Shown: one piece after another, positions 1 to 10,795 of the stretch
How positions within the stretch are numbered: position 1 is the first letter of the stretch
How the letters are laid out: every line of letters starts with the position of its first letter
DNA from: Rhynchopus euleeides
Taxonomy: Eukaryota > Euglenozoa > Diplonemea > Diplonemida > Diplonemidae
DNA: 64,000 nt
Assembly (NCBI GenBank): GCA_963210315.1
Contig: OY723293.1
Location: 1,364,001-1,428,000 of the forward strand
Reading direction: 5' to 3'
The notes under the pieces: model-generated
Seen by the model: the letters and a program-made list of their open reading frames with translations, nothing else
Told to the model about the DNA's origin: nothing
The model's database searches: none
Position numbers and translations under genes: made by a program

Positions 1-226
1 GCACACCACACTTCTGGGCGAAACGCCCCCCATTATAGCGAACGGAGTACGATGGGCTGCATTCAAAGAAACCCGACTTTGCTAGCCTCCCCCCGGTGTG
101 CAGTGCACTCCCCACATCCTCCCCCGGAACTTCCGACTGTCGCGAACGCCGCCACCCCACTCTGGCACCAACGCCACACCCCTTCATCCCTCACCGCACA
201 GCCACAGGGCACCCTTCTACACCACC
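1..226 (+). promoter_or_regulatory. 5' flank/leader of the UDP-sugar pyrophosphorylase gene
   Basis: No coding signal of its own. A pyrimidine-rich run ends in CACCGCACAG with AG at 200-201, 25 bases before the CACCATGG start at 227. This looks like a splice acceptor for a 5' UTR or a trans-spliced leader. The reading frame is open upstream of 227 but its composition is not protein-like. Confidence 0.4.
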
Positions 227-2110
227 ATGGGGCACAGCGAGGAAGCGCGCGGCATCATCTCAGCCCTTGGGCAGGAGTGGCTGCTCGATGGGTTCGACGG
301 ATCGGACTCCGCCTCCGAGGAAGCCTTCTACGCCCAGATCGTCCACCTCAACGGGCAGTACCCTGGGGGGCTGGCGCAGTATGTCGCAAACGCGAAGCGC
401 CTGCTGGAGGAGAGCCGCGACGGGGTGAACCCTTTCGAGCACTGCACACCGGAGGTCCCCAGCGGGCTCGCTTTGGAGTACGGCACGGAGGAGTTCCTGC
501 GCTATGAGGCAGCGGGCCTGCAGGAGATCCCCCACGCATGCTTCGTCCTGGTTGCGGGGGGGCTGGGCGAGCGGCTCGGCTACAACGGAATCAAGCTCGA
601 GCTCCCCGTGGAGGTCACCACATCCACCTGCTACCTCAGCTTCTACCTGGATTGCCTCAGGGGCTTGCAGGTGGCTTCGGGCGCGGCAGCGCCGCCGCCA
701 CTCGCGATTATGACAAGCGGCGACACACACGACATGACGGTGGCGCTGCTGGAGGGGAATGGCTATTTTGGGTATCCCCAAGAGCGGGTGGTGCTGATGA
801 AGCAGGAGAAGGTGCCCTCCATCAGCGATAACACGGGGAGGTTTGTCAAGTCGGATAAGTATACACTGGAGACGAAGCCGCATGGGCATGGGGATGTGCA
901 TCAGCTGCTCCACTCCACAGGCATTGCGGCGAAGTGGGTCTCCGAGGGGAAGAAGTGGGTCATGTTCATGCAGGACACCAACGCGATGGTGTTCAACACC
1001 TGCACCGGAGCCCTGGGTCTCAGCAAGGAGAGGTCGCTGCAGATGAACAGCATCTGCATCGCGCGGAAGGCGCAGGAGGCGATCGGAGGGATCGCGAAGC
1101 TCACCAAGAAGGACGGCAGCGCCCCGCCCCTCACCATCAGCGTGGAGTACAACCAGCTGGGCCCCCTCCTGAAGGACTTCAACGGGGAGGGCGACATCCC
1201 CGATGCAACCGGGTTCAGCCCTTACCCCGGGAATATCAACACGCTGCTGTTTTCGCTGCCCGAGTATGCAGGGCAGCTGGAGAAGACAAAGGGGCTGATT
1301 GCGGAGTTCGTCAACCCAAAGTATGCGGATGACACGAAGACTGTTTTCAAGAAGCCGACTCGTCTGGAATGCATGATGCAGGATTACCCCAAGACACTCC
1401 CTGAATCTGCGCCGGTGGGCTTCACTACGTTCGACCGGCTCATCGCATTCTCAGCTGTGAAGAACAACACGACGGATGCTGCAGTTAAAGCGGCCTCCGG
1501 CCTGGATGCACAGTGCGCTGCCTCGGGGGAGAGCGACTTCTACGCCATGCAGTGCAAGCGGCTGTCCCTCTGCGGCGTGACGTTCGACGACCCGTGCCCC
1601 GAGGTGGAGTACAACAAGATCCCGATCAGATGGTGGCCGAGGGTTGTGCTCCACCCAGGCTTCGCCCCGACCCTCGCGGCACTCCAAGGCAAGGTCAAGC
1701 CCACCGGCAGCGGTGTGCACATCACAGCGCGCTCCTCGCTTGTCGTCGAGGGGGAGGATGTTGTAATCCACAGCCTGCGCCTCGATGGAGCACTCCACAT
1801 CAAGGTGGCACCCGGGGCGTCACTTGTCATTAACAGCCTCGAGGTGTCGAATGAAGGTTGGGCCTTCGACCCTGTGGCATCGGAGGGTTCAACGTCCGTG
1901 CCGGAGTCGCTGCTCATTCGTGGGTACACTCTGCTGAAGAAGGAGACTCGGGTATGTGTATATGCAGTGGGGTGGGGGCGGGGTCGTGGCTGTGAGAGGA
2001 CCCGAGGAATGGTGTTGTGGTTGTATTGCAGTTAGGCTCTCCCTCGAGTTCACACCCCACCACCAACACAGGAGCTCTTCGTGACAACTGGGAACACCGT
2101 GATTGGTTGA
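227..2110 (+). CDS. USP: UDP-sugar pyrophosphorylase (USP type), 2 exons
   Basis: Exons 227-1951 and 2072-2110 give 587 residues. The intron starts GTATGT, ends ACACAG and is phase 0. The protein is expected to make UDP-sugars from UTP and sugar-1-phosphates (EC 2.7.7.64 family) in the cytosol. The nucleotide-binding loop GGLGERLGYNGIK lies at about residues 111-123, KPHGHGDVH at about 217 and QDTNAM at about 250. TGFSPYPGNINTL, EFVNPKYADDTK and the late LIRGYTLLKK segment follow the order I recall from plant and Leishmania USP. The C-terminal part reads as a left-handed helix domain (GxxLxI/VEG patterns). I chose the start at 227 for its CACCATGG context. The frame is open further 5', but that part is not conserved-looking. 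UDP-GlcNAc pyrophosphorylase is the main alternative; the loop wording favours USP. Confidence 0.9.
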
Positions 2111-3454
2111 ATTGGGAGATCTCGTCCCGAATAGTCTAAGATTTCCGAGGGATATCTCAACTCGGCCTGTCTATGCCTCCCTCACTCGGAGGATAGTCGG
2201 CTGCTCCGTCACGTGACACTGCACGCCATGCGATTCCAGTGAATCGGGACGTCGATTCCTTTCGCACTTTCGGTAGAACTTGGCAATCACCGTGTGTGTG
2301 TGAGGGCGATAAACAGGCTGTGTGTGTTGCCAATGCGGGTGTCTTTCTCCGCAATATCTGATTAGCCTTGCGAGTACATCCCATTCACCTTGCACATCCG
2401 TGCAGCACAAAACAACCACAAGGTACGCCGGGTCCTTCTGTTAGCGTGGCCCGGCAGCACCCGCAGCCCCAAGATACCATGACGCATGTGGGGTGGAGAC
2501 GTGGAGGGTTGTAACTTTCAATTCCCCTGTGCCCCGGAACTTAGAACTTGGACTTAGGATGAAGTGGGGCGGGGGGCCGTGGGTGGGTGGGCGAGACAGG
2601 ACCAAGAGCTTGTTCTTTTTGATAAATCCTCAGGGAACAACGGGGGGAGCTTTTCTGTGGCCTGCGCTGGTTGTGACACCAACTGGCACCACCCGATCTG
2701 ATCGGGTGCTGCGCCCAACGAGCCGATTGTGTGCGCCACAAATAGTTGATTCCCTCGGTGTCAGGCTGACACCAAATAACAACCGATAGGCCTGTCCTTG
2801 TCCTCTTCAGAGGTGTGCGGGGCAGTGTCGTTACACGTGCAAGACACAGCAGAGTACCTGGAGAGCGGCACGAGCAAGGGGAGACGCGGCGGAATGCTGC
2901 CCGCAGTGCATGTGTGCTCCACCCGGCTCAGCACAGGATGACTACAGGGAGGAGCAGGCAGACGGTTCCCAGCGGAGAGTGTGTCAAGACAGGTGCTTCT
3001 CGGACGGGAAGGTCTGCCGCCCTCAGGTGTCCTCGTGGTGGTGACCGGGGCGGAGGAGGGCGGTGTGGTGCCATACGCCTGCCACCAGAAGGGCGCGAAG
3101 AGAGTGTAACGTTGCGGGTGGGAGTGTGCCGGTGTGGCAGACGCACTTCTTTGGAGCCTCGCGAGACCGGAGGAGGGAGGCAACAGAGGGTGGTTCTCAC
3201 CGCTCCACTTGGACACCCAGCGCAGCTCTCGAGACGTCTCAGAATGGTAATAAAGCAGGACAAGTCCACTCCTAGACCCAAAGTCAACCCCCTCCCTTTT
3301 CTGCGGACTGCTGCACGCACACCTACCGCCACACGACCCACACCCACACCACACCACCACCGCCCAGGCATCTGCGGTGTTCCTGTCGCCCATACCCCCG
3401 CATACATCAGGCGTTCGCGCTGCTGTGAAGAGAAGAAGAGGGGGAAACCGCGCG
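2111..3454. other. intergenic: USP 3' UTR and 5' flank of the astacin gene
   Basis: No ORF here looks like a protein. The long + frame over 2815-3720 is Arg/Gly-rich composition only. A short stretch at about 3290-3350 (CCCTCCCTTTTCTGC then CCTACCGCCACACGACCCAC) recurs at about 10030-10100. This suggests a duplicated upstream element or remnant of a sister gene. Confidence 0.5.
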
Positions 3455-3870
3455 ATGCGGGCAGCAATGTGGTCGCGGCGCGCCGTGCTGGTGGTCGGCC
3501 TTGTGGCGGCGGGCGCTCTGTGCGTGGGAGGCGCGGAGACGCAGGGCGAGGGGGCGCGCCACGGGGTGAGCCTCGGGGCAACGCCGCTGACGAGCAGGTC
3601 GCAGCTGTTCCCCGTGGGGCAGCCTGTCAACTACGTCATCGCGTCCCCGATCAGCAGCAACGACAACCGGATTTCCGCGGCGGTGCGGGACTGGGAGTCG
3701 AAGACGTGCATCCGGTTTAACAAGTGCAGGTCGGAGGCGTCGTGCACGGGCCCGTACATCCGCTTCACGCAGGCCAGGGGTGCAGCTCCCCGATCGGGCG
3801 GCGCGGGCAGGGTGCGAACACGGTGTCGATTGCGAGCGGGTGCGGGGTCGGCGCAACAATTCACGAAATT

Positions 3871-3901
3871 GGACATTCACTGGGACTTTCACACGAACAG
3901 T
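3871..3901 (+). repeat. left copy of 31-bp target-site duplication
   Basis: Identical to 7796-7826. It encodes GHSLGLSHEQ of the astacin active site and directly abuts the 5' end of the retroelement. Confidence 0.95.
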
Positions 3902-6900
3902 GTGAACCTTAACATCCTGTAACCTACCTCTGCTAGTCGTCGGCACTGGGGTGGGAGACCTGCAGGGCATGTGGGACGGTTGGTGCCGGGACGCGGCGGC
4001 CCAACTAGCGGGCCATCACGCTGTGGACGCGGCGGACCGGGCCTGGGTTGGGAAGGGACAATCGCCGCGGATGCAGCAGCAGTGGTTGTGCGCCCGGGAG
4101 CACTGGAGCGAGCAAGGGGCGGTGACGGTCCAGATGCACAGGCTGCTGAAAGAAGATCGACAACTGCGAGATGCCCAACGCCGGCTGCGGGAAGGGGGTC
4201 AAATCCCGGTGCGAGTGCAGAGGCTGTGGGAGGCGTGTCGTGAGCGGGAGGAGGGGCTGAGTGAGACGCCTTCGGTGAGGGAAGTGGACAGATTACTCGA
4301 GGATGTGGACAAGCGGATTGCGGATGAACGAGCGCTGATAGACAGTGAGCGCAGGGTCAGACAGCACCGACGTCTGCGGGACACCTGGCACAGGGAAAGG
4401 GGGCAGGTCTACAGGATGTTAAGGGGCCAGCCGCGACGGGAAGCCATCATGCGGACCGAGGGTGGGGACACCGCCGAGCGTCAAAGCATGGACGCGGAGG
4501 TTCGCGGGGCCTGGCTCCCCATCATGCAGAAGCATATGGCTAGTTGCCCGAGCTGGAGCGACTTCCGCAGGAGGTACGAGCACCACATCCAGGTGGTCCC
4601 ACTGGTGCTAGACCCACTGACGGGGGACATGCTGCGGGCGGCGCTGACGAGGACCGCGGGGGGGAAGGCGGCCAGCCTGGATGGGTGGCACGCCGAGGAG
4701 CTGAAGGCGCTGCCTGCGCCGATGCTGGACAACCTCGCGGTGGTACTCAACGAGGTTGAGACATCGGGGGTGTGGCCGGAGGCGCTAATGCAGGCAACCA
4801 TCAGCATGATCCCGAAGGTGGAAGACCCCTCGCCGCTTCAACACCGGCCCATCACAGTGATGTCCGCTGTGTACAGGCTGTGGGCGAAAACGCGGATGGT
4901 GGATTTGCTGGAATGGCAGGAATCGTGGGCGACGCCTAACATGTACGGGTTCCGCAAAGGCAGGGGCACGCTGCACGCATACATGCACACGGCGCTACTG
5001 ATCGAAAGGGCGGTGCTGACGGGTCAGCATCTGCGGGGGGCACTCCTCGACATCAAGAAGTGCTTCGACACGGTGCCGTGGGACATTGCGTTCAGTCTTC
5101 TGGAGAGGATGGGGTTGGACCAGCGGGTGATTAGGCCGATGCGGGCCATGTACCGAGGACTCCGGCGCCGCTTCCGCATACACGGCAGTGTGGGGGAGGA
5201 ATTCCAGGCGGCCAACGGCATCCTGCAGGGGTGCGCTCTGTCGGTGGTGGTACTGAACGCGTTGATGAGTGTGTGGGACAGGGCGGTGACGGCGGGCACG
5301 AACTGCACGACGGGTGTTTATGCGGACGACACAAAGATCCTTTCGCGCACTCTCGATGACCTCAAAAGGGCCCTGGAGATATCGCAGGAGTTCAGTGATG
5401 CCACGTCGATGGAGTACGGGGACAAGGGGGTCTGCTTCAGCACCAACCGCGAGCAGAAGCTGGACCTGCAGGTCGGGGGCCACAAACTGGTGCAGGCGAT
5501 CGGGTCGTTCGGCGACCTGCAGGCGCCTATATCCCTGAAGGCAACCCCCAAGAGCGGAGGGCCGCTAGACGACCGCATACTCAAGGAGTTGCAGATATTG
5601 CGGCGGCTACAGCACCTCAACCTGTCGTACGATGCTAAGGTGCAAGTGATCGCGACGAGGTCCATGCCCTCAGCAACATATGGGATACACGTGGCGAGGC
5701 CCCTGGTGGGGAGCATGCAGTCGCTGCACAGAGGGGTGCTGAGGGCGCTGTGGGGATCGCGGCGCACAAGGCGGTGCCAGGAGCTGGCACTGGTGCTACT
5801 GGCCCCCCAGCACCGAGTGGACCCCTCGTCATACTCGGCATACCAAAGGGTGTTGGCGTTCAACACGGTCATCAACACAGACGGCACGGGGCGGATGGGA
5901 GATTTGGTGAAGGAGGTGTGGCGGCTACGCCAGAACCCCCCCAGGGCAGGTCAGCCTAAGACGCCAGGGCCGATGGGGCTACTGCGGGACGACGTGGCGA
6001 CGTTGGGGTGGTCCTGGTCGACTCAGCAGGAAATAGTGTTGCCGAGTGGTGAGGCCTGGGGGCTGGACGCGCCTGACAGGGGGGCCTTGCAACACGCGCT
6101 GCGGGAGGCCATGCGCACCGGCAAGTACGCAGCGATCGAGAGGCAGGGCCGCGATGACACGCAGGGTATAGGTCGGGGTGTGCAGTACCAGCTCACGGCG
6201 AAGATACTGCAGGACGAGCCGGGGGCCTATCGAACGGGCATCATGCGGAGCATCCTGGTGGGAGATCAGGTAACGCAGGAACGCAAGTCCCGGGAGGGCG
6301 GCAAGCCGGAGGAACGGGAATCCCCCACGTGCAAGCTGTGCGGGCAGGCGGACGAAGATCACCAACACATGTGGTGGGGGTGCCCGGAAACGCAGTCCGT
6401 GCGGGACATGGAGGAATACGCGGCACTGGTGGCGGCGGATCGGACATCTTGGCCGGAGTGTCTGCGGCGGAATGGACTACTACCCACGGGGTTTCGCATG
6501 ATGGCTACGATGTCCAACAAGAGCGCACTGTCGGCGCTGCTGCGCATGTACGCGGAGCTCATCCTCCGGCGCAAGCAGCTCCTGGGGGCGCAAACGAGGG
6601 AGTCGACGGCGGTTAAGTCGGACACGGCCTATCCGTGGAATTGGGCACCGGGGGCGCCACATACGAAGTATGATGACGTCATCCCTAGGGGTCCGCCCCC
6701 GAAGAGCTGGAATTTGGGGCCAACGACGTACGCGGCTTTGCGGGGCTGGCTGGGGGCACTGGTGTGGCCGGACATGCGTCACAACGCGAGGAGGACTGTG
6801 TCCTACTCCGAACTCGCGATGGACTTTGAGGCGTATACCGGCGACCGCTTACGTCAGTATACCGGCAGGGGGCAGCCGAACACGGAGGCAACGACCATGC

Positions 6901-7795
6901 GGCAGAAGGCGGGGGCCATCTCAGCCTGTCTTCGGGCGATGCAGAAGGTGGCGGGGCCGTATGTCTTCTCCGGCAAGGTCATAGAACACTGCCCGGCATT
7001 GCGTTCCTTCTACGGGGACAACACCACGGGGCTGACGTACAGGCCCATCCTCGCGGCGCAGAGTGTGGTAGAGGACGCACTGCGGGAGCTGGCGGAGCGG
7101 GTCACAACCCACGAGGGTTCCTGGACCACAATGCAGGTGCCGCAGTATACCAACCAGGACTCCCGGCCGGGACGGCTGCGGCAATATGAGGAGGAAGCGG
7201 CGGCGGACCAAGCACGGGCCAAGCAGGAGGACCTGCTGCCGGTGGACGCCGAAACGAATCTGTTCTTCGATGGCTCGATGCGCGCGGAGAGCGCCAGGGC
7301 GAAGAGACGGGCGGGTACGGGCGTGGGTGCGGTGCACTACGGACCCGGGAAAAAGCGCAGATGGGATTTGTGCGAGCGGTTGCCGGACGCCGACACGATC
7401 AACGTGGCTGAGTACACCGGACTCCTGAGATGTCTTCAGCGGTTGCTGGCCATACAGTTCACGGGAACCGCGAGGGTATACGGAGACAGCAGCCTGGTGA
7501 TTAGTCAGGCAAACCGTGACATAGCTTGCAAGGCACCTGAGCTCATCCCGCTACGCGACGAGGCAGTGTCGCTGCTAGTCCGACTCAGGGGGTCGGGGGC
7601 GGAGGTCTCGCTACGGCATGTACTGAGACACTACAACAAGCAAGCCGACAGGCTGGCGAACAAGGCGGTCGAGGAGCTCGACATTGGGCAGAGCCGCGTG
7701 ACATTGGGGAAGGGGGAGCCGGAGGCACCACGATAGCGGGTAGCTGTGTGGATGGCTGCGCCCTGGATAGGCCGCTCCATCCCAAACAAGTCGAA
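3902..7795 (+). mobile_element. LINE-like non-LTR retrotransposon, 5'-truncated, inserted in the astacin gene
   Basis: The element carries one ORF with RT, zinc-knuckle and RNase H domains. It is flanked by a perfect 31-bp direct repeat (3871-3901 and 7796-7826), which is the hallmark of target-primed insertion. No apurinic-type endonuclease domain is seen before the RT, so the copy is probably 5'-truncated or rearranged. There is no poly(A) tail at the 3' end; it closes in CCCAAACAAGTCGAA. No terminal repeats are present. An RNase H downstream of the RT fits the I/ingi/L1Tc-like groups of LINEs. Confidence 0.9.
3951..7736 (+). CDS. retrotransposon polyprotein: reverse transcriptase, CCHC-type finger, RNase H
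   Basis: The frame is open from 3906 to the stop at 7736. The first in-frame triplet usable as a start in the truncated copy is a GTG at 3951, so the true N-terminus is missing. Residues are counted from 3951. A basic, coiled linker covers 1-170, and RT fingers/palm about 190-560, with LDIKKCFDTVPWD, a GILQGCALSV motif and the catalytic VYADDTKIL at about 456. A zinc motif CKLCGQADEDHQHMWWGC follows at about 794. A type I RNase H begins at about 1100 with NLFFDGSM (D), NVAEY (E), VYGDSSLVI (D) and HYNKQADRLANKA (D). All four acidic residues are present. No stop interrupts 1261 codons, so decay has barely begun. Confidence 0.9.
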   Translation: MGDLQGMWDGWCRDAAAQLAGHHAVDAADRAWVGKGQSPRMQQQWLCAREHWSEQGAVTVQMHRLLKEDRQLRDAQRRLREGGQIPVRVQRLWEACREREEGLSETPSVREVDRLLEDVDKRIADERALIDSERRVRQHRRLRDTWHRERGQVYRMLRGQPRREAIMRTEGGDTAERQSMDAEVRGAWLPIMQKHMASCPSWSDFRRRYEHHIQVVPLVLDPLTGDMLRAALTRTAGGKAASLDGWHAEELKALPAPMLDNLAVVLNEVETSGVWPEALMQATISMIPKVEDPSPLQHRPITVMSAVYRLWAKTRMVDLLEWQESWATPNMYGFRKGRGTLHAYMHTALLIERAVLTGQHLRGALLDIKKCFDTVPWDIAFSLLERMGLDQRVIRPMRAMYRGLRRRFRIHGSVGEEFQAANGILQGCALSVVVLNALMSVWDRAVTAGTNCTTGVYADDTKILSRTLDDLKRALEISQEFSDATSMEYGDKGVCFSTNREQKLDLQVGGHKLVQAIGSFGDLQAPISLKATPKSGGPLDDRILKELQILRRLQHLNLSYDAKVQVIATRSMPSATYGIHVARPLVGSMQSLHRGVLRALWGSRRTRRCQELALVLLAPQHRVDPSSYSAYQRVLAFNTVINTDGTGRMGDLVKEVWRLRQNPPRAGQPKTPGPMGLLRDDVATLGWSWSTQQEIVLPSGEAWGLDAPDRGALQHALREAMRTGKYAAIERQGRDDTQGIGRGVQYQLTAKILQDEPGAYRTGIMRSILVGDQVTQERKSREGGKPEERESPTCKLCGQADEDHQHMWWGCPETQSVRDMEEYAALVAADRTSWPECLRRNGLLPTGFRMMATMSNKSALSALLRMYAELILRRKQLLGAQTRESTAVKSDTAYPWNWAPGAPHTKYDDVIPRGPPPKSWNLGPTTYAALRGWLGALVWPDMRHNARRTVSYSELAMDFEAYTGDRLRQYTGRGQPNTEATTMRQKAGAISACLRAMQKVAGPYVFSGKVIEHCPALRSFYGDNTTGLTYRPILAAQSVVEDALRELAERVTTHEGSWTTMQVPQYTNQDSRPGRLRQYEEEAAADQARAKQEDLLPVDAETNLFFDGSMRAESARAKRRAGTGVGAVHYGPGKKRRWDLCERLPDADTINVAEYTGLLRCLQRLLAIQFTGTARVYGDSSLVISQANRDIACKAPELIPLRDEAVSLLVRLRGSGAEVSLRHVLRHYNKQADRLANKAVEELDIGQSRVTLGKGEPEAPR

Positions 7796-7826
7796 GGACA
7801 TTCACTGGGACTTTCACACGAACAGT
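7796..7826 (+). repeat. right copy of 31-bp target-site duplication
   Basis: Identical to 3871-3901. It follows the retroelement 3' end and restores the astacin frame into SRKDRDSYV. Confidence 0.95.
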
Positions 7827-8599
7827 CGCGCAAGGACCGCGACAGCTACGTGAGCATCGACATGTCGCAAGTGCAGCGCGGGATGGAGAACAACTTCAAC
7901 AAGAACTCGCAGAACGGGCGTGACATGGGGAAGTACGACTACGGGTCCATCATGCACTACGGGGCGCACGGTTTCGCCACCGGGCAGAAGCCCGTGATCA
8001 CAGCCCCGGCGCCGATCGGGCAGCGCGACGGGCTGAGCGCAGGGGACGTGGCCGCCATCGACTTCATGTACAACGGCTGCTCCACGAGCTTCTCGCGCCC
8101 GCGGTGCCTGGCGTCGGTGGGGGCGACGGAGACGCACACGGTGCAGCCGTCGGGTACCTTCTCGGTCGACTTCAACGCGGTGTACGACCCGGATCAGTCG
8201 ATGCGCGTGTCGTACGGCGGGACGACCGCCACATCGGGGGTGCGGTACGTGCTGCGCGACGGGTCGAGTCTGCGCGACACGGGGGTTGCGGCAGTGCAGT
8301 TCACCCCGACGCAGGCGATGGAGGGGCAGACCTTCACGCTGAGCGCCACCTTCACCGGGTCTGGCGGGTCGGCGGCAACGTGCTCGGTGAAGGTGCGCGT
8401 GTCTGGTGCTGGTGGTGGGGGTGCCCCCCCTTCGCCTCCGGGACCGGCACCCCGTCCCCAGCCGCAGCCGCAGCCGGCACCTTCTCAGGGGTGCGGCGGG
8501 CGTCCCATCAGCCAGTGGGGTGCGTGCCTCGGGCGGGAGAGCTGCTGCGCGAGCGGGCTGAGGTGCGTGGGGAACCGGTGGTGGAAGTCGTGCAAGTGA

Positions 8600-10795
8600 T
8601 GGATGATGTGATGGGAGGAGGGGGGACGGACTTGCCCACCTGTGCACTTGTATAAACTCCGGGCCTTGTGTGGCGCCACCACCAGCACCCTCCAATCGCC
8701 ACCTCTCCATTCTTGTTTGAACCGGCCAACATGGTTACTACCCCATGCGGCACCGCCTGCCACTCGCATGCCGCACGCACGTTCCTTTCCCTTCCTTTCC
8801 TTTATACATGTAATTTTCTTTGCTTACACGCTAATAAGTGTTGTTTGAATAAACCAGACAAAACCCCGAGACGAACATTATGTTCGTGCTAGCACTTTTC
8901 CGTCTTGTCGCCACACGCAGCGCGCCAAACACAGGTTAGCCCTTTTATTTGGCTGCGTTGAACGAACAACGACACTTATTTCCGGAGTTTAGCGAGCACG
9001 ATTCCATTGTCTGGTTTTACAGCCTCGGTTTTTGAGCGGTGCGAAGAGAAGAGAAGAGAAGATGCACTCATGAAAATTCCCCGCTCAGGCGATGGCTGGT
9101 TGCTTTTTCGTCGTCTTGTCTTGCTGCTGTTCCAGCTGTTCCACAATTTTTTCCCGAACCGAATGCGTGAGTTTTCTGTGCTCACGCACTGCCACCTGGC
9201 TGAAGCCGAACCGATCCAAAAAAGTAATGAAAATCTGGCAAGAAGGAACCACTTCGCTGATTTTGGGGCGTCTTCTCGCAGGGTACGGAATCCCGCCTGC
9301 CAAACAACAAAAACAAGGGGCTGTTCGACTCCACCACGACCTGGACGCGGGGTGCCGGGTGCGGTTGGAGAGTGCGGCTTTGTCTTTTTGTCTTGTTTCC
9401 AGGTGTGGCTGCCTGTCTTTGCTGGGCTGCTGCTGGTGCCGTTCTTGTGTTCATGCTGTTCTTGTTCTTGTTCTTGCACTTGCTCTTCCCCGAGCTTGGG
9501 GATGCGGGGCGTGCTGTGTGCTGTGCCGGTGCTGTGCACCCCCCCGCCTCCACGCACGCCTGCTGCAGCCGTGTGCCGCCCTCCCTGCTGACGCTTTTGC
9601 CCTGCGTGGCATCCACAAATAGAGCAGCAGGGCAGGGGCGGCACACCCGCACAGCGCCAACACACACCAGCACAAAATGACCCCCTCCCTCCCTCCCTCC
9701 CTTCTATGAGGTGCCGCGCGTGGCGTGTGGCGTTCGCTGTTGTGTATGCCCCCACAGTGGATATCACATCAAGAGCAGAGGTGGTCGGTGTGCTCTGCAC
9801 TACTATAAAAAGATTCACGTGTATGTGTATGTGTATGCATGTGTGTGCGTTTGCACCACCCAGATCCCCCTCGAAATGAGGGAGGTGGGGCGTGGCTCAA
9901 CCGCTCGTCCCACCCGCCCACGCACTGGAGATCCATCCACTGGTGAATGGATGCAGAAGAGAGCGGGAACCGCAAAAGCAGCGGTGCACCGCAGCAGCAA
10001 CTTTCCAACCCCGTCACCCAATTCTACCCCCTCCCTTTTCTGCTGGCTGCGATCAATATGCAGGGGACTGCTGCGCGCACACCTACCGCCACACGACCCA
10101 CACAGCAGGACCCTGACCGTCCCCACCCCCATCCCGTCCCTTCTTCTATCTGTCGGTACTGTGCCGAGCTCGTGGGTGTGCGCAGTGAGACACGCTGCAA
10201 CGCACCTTATGACGGGCTGTTTGGCCTAACGCGATTCCCCGCCCGGGGGCCAGAGCAAAACGGCACTCAAGGCAACCAGGTAGTGAGGGGTGTCACAAGG
10301 CGAATTACCTCCCTCTGCGGCCCGGCGACCGCCTCACCCGCTGCCGCCAAGCGGGGAAGTGGCCCAGTGGGGAACTTGCAGAAAACACAAAATATAAGGC
10401 TTCCCTTGGCAACACCCTCTTGCTCAGGAGGATTATTCTTCACCACGGGAGAATGCCTGCTCACAGCGCCTCGTCGCCCTCTTTTTTAACTCGCCGCTCG
10501 GGGTCCCGCTCTTCACGCTACGTAGTGCCGCATGTTCCCCGTGTGTGCTCTCGTGGAACGTGATCAGTCCGTCCTCCGGCCTTTTCCTCTCTTACCCTCG
10601 CCTGCGTTGTCACGTGATGGAGGTGCACCGCGCTCAGGAGAATGCCGACATCCGCATGCAGGTGGAGGGGTTGACGGCAGAAGGAGACATGTAGGGCTGT
10701 GTCGACCCCGTGTCCCCTTAAAGTTGATGTCTGCTTGCAGCACGGGGCAGGGTCAGGCTTCACTCTTGGTGGAAGTTTCCCGACTTCAGGTCCAG
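8600..10795. other. intergenic spacer after the astacin gene
   Basis: A candidate poly(A) signal AATAAA is at about 8849, with a near-palindrome CGAACATTATGTTCG just after it (8872-8886). Simple repeats are (TCCC)n at about 9682-9703 and TGTATG/TG runs at 9817-9850. A 72-codon minus-strand frame (9085-9303) has slightly protein-like composition but no recognisable domain. The stretch around 10030-10100 matches the astacin 5' flank near 3290-3350. Confidence 0.5.

Larger units (their letters stand above)
3455..8599 (+). pseudogene. astacin-family (M12A) metalloprotease gene, frameshifted and split by a retroelement
   Basis: The 5' part, 3455-3901, encodes a hydrophobic signal peptide (MWSRRAVLVVGLVAAG) and the start of a catalytic domain. 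The zinc motif HEIGHSLGLSHEQ (HExxHxxGxxHE) is in the +1 frame, reached only after one base appears lost near 3771-3776 (CAGGCCAGG run). A retroelement then sits at 3902-7795. Coding resumes after the duplicated target, at 7827-8599, with the Met-turn SIMHYGAHGFA, an Ig/PKD-like stretch, a Pro/Gln-rich linker and a Cys-rich C-terminal module ending CK. The product would be a secreted zinc endopeptidase. Here it is broken twice, unless the frameshift is a base-call error. The frame across the two target copies is otherwise perfect, so the insertion looks recent. Confidence 0.85.

Noticed and set aside
227..2110. UDP-N-acetylglucosamine pyrophosphorylase
   Set aside because: The GGLGERLGYNGIK loop and later blocks follow UDP-sugar pyrophosphorylase more closely than the GGQGTRLG of UAP.
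2761..3720. Long overlapping ORFs upstream of the astacin gene on both strands
   Set aside because: Arg/Pro/Gly composition only, no domain, and the signal-peptide start at 3455 is better supported.
9085..9303. 72-residue - strand ORF with VREHRKLTHSVREKIVEQLEQ
   Set aside because: Slightly protein-like, but no family, no flanking exon evidence and it is against the direction of every other gene.
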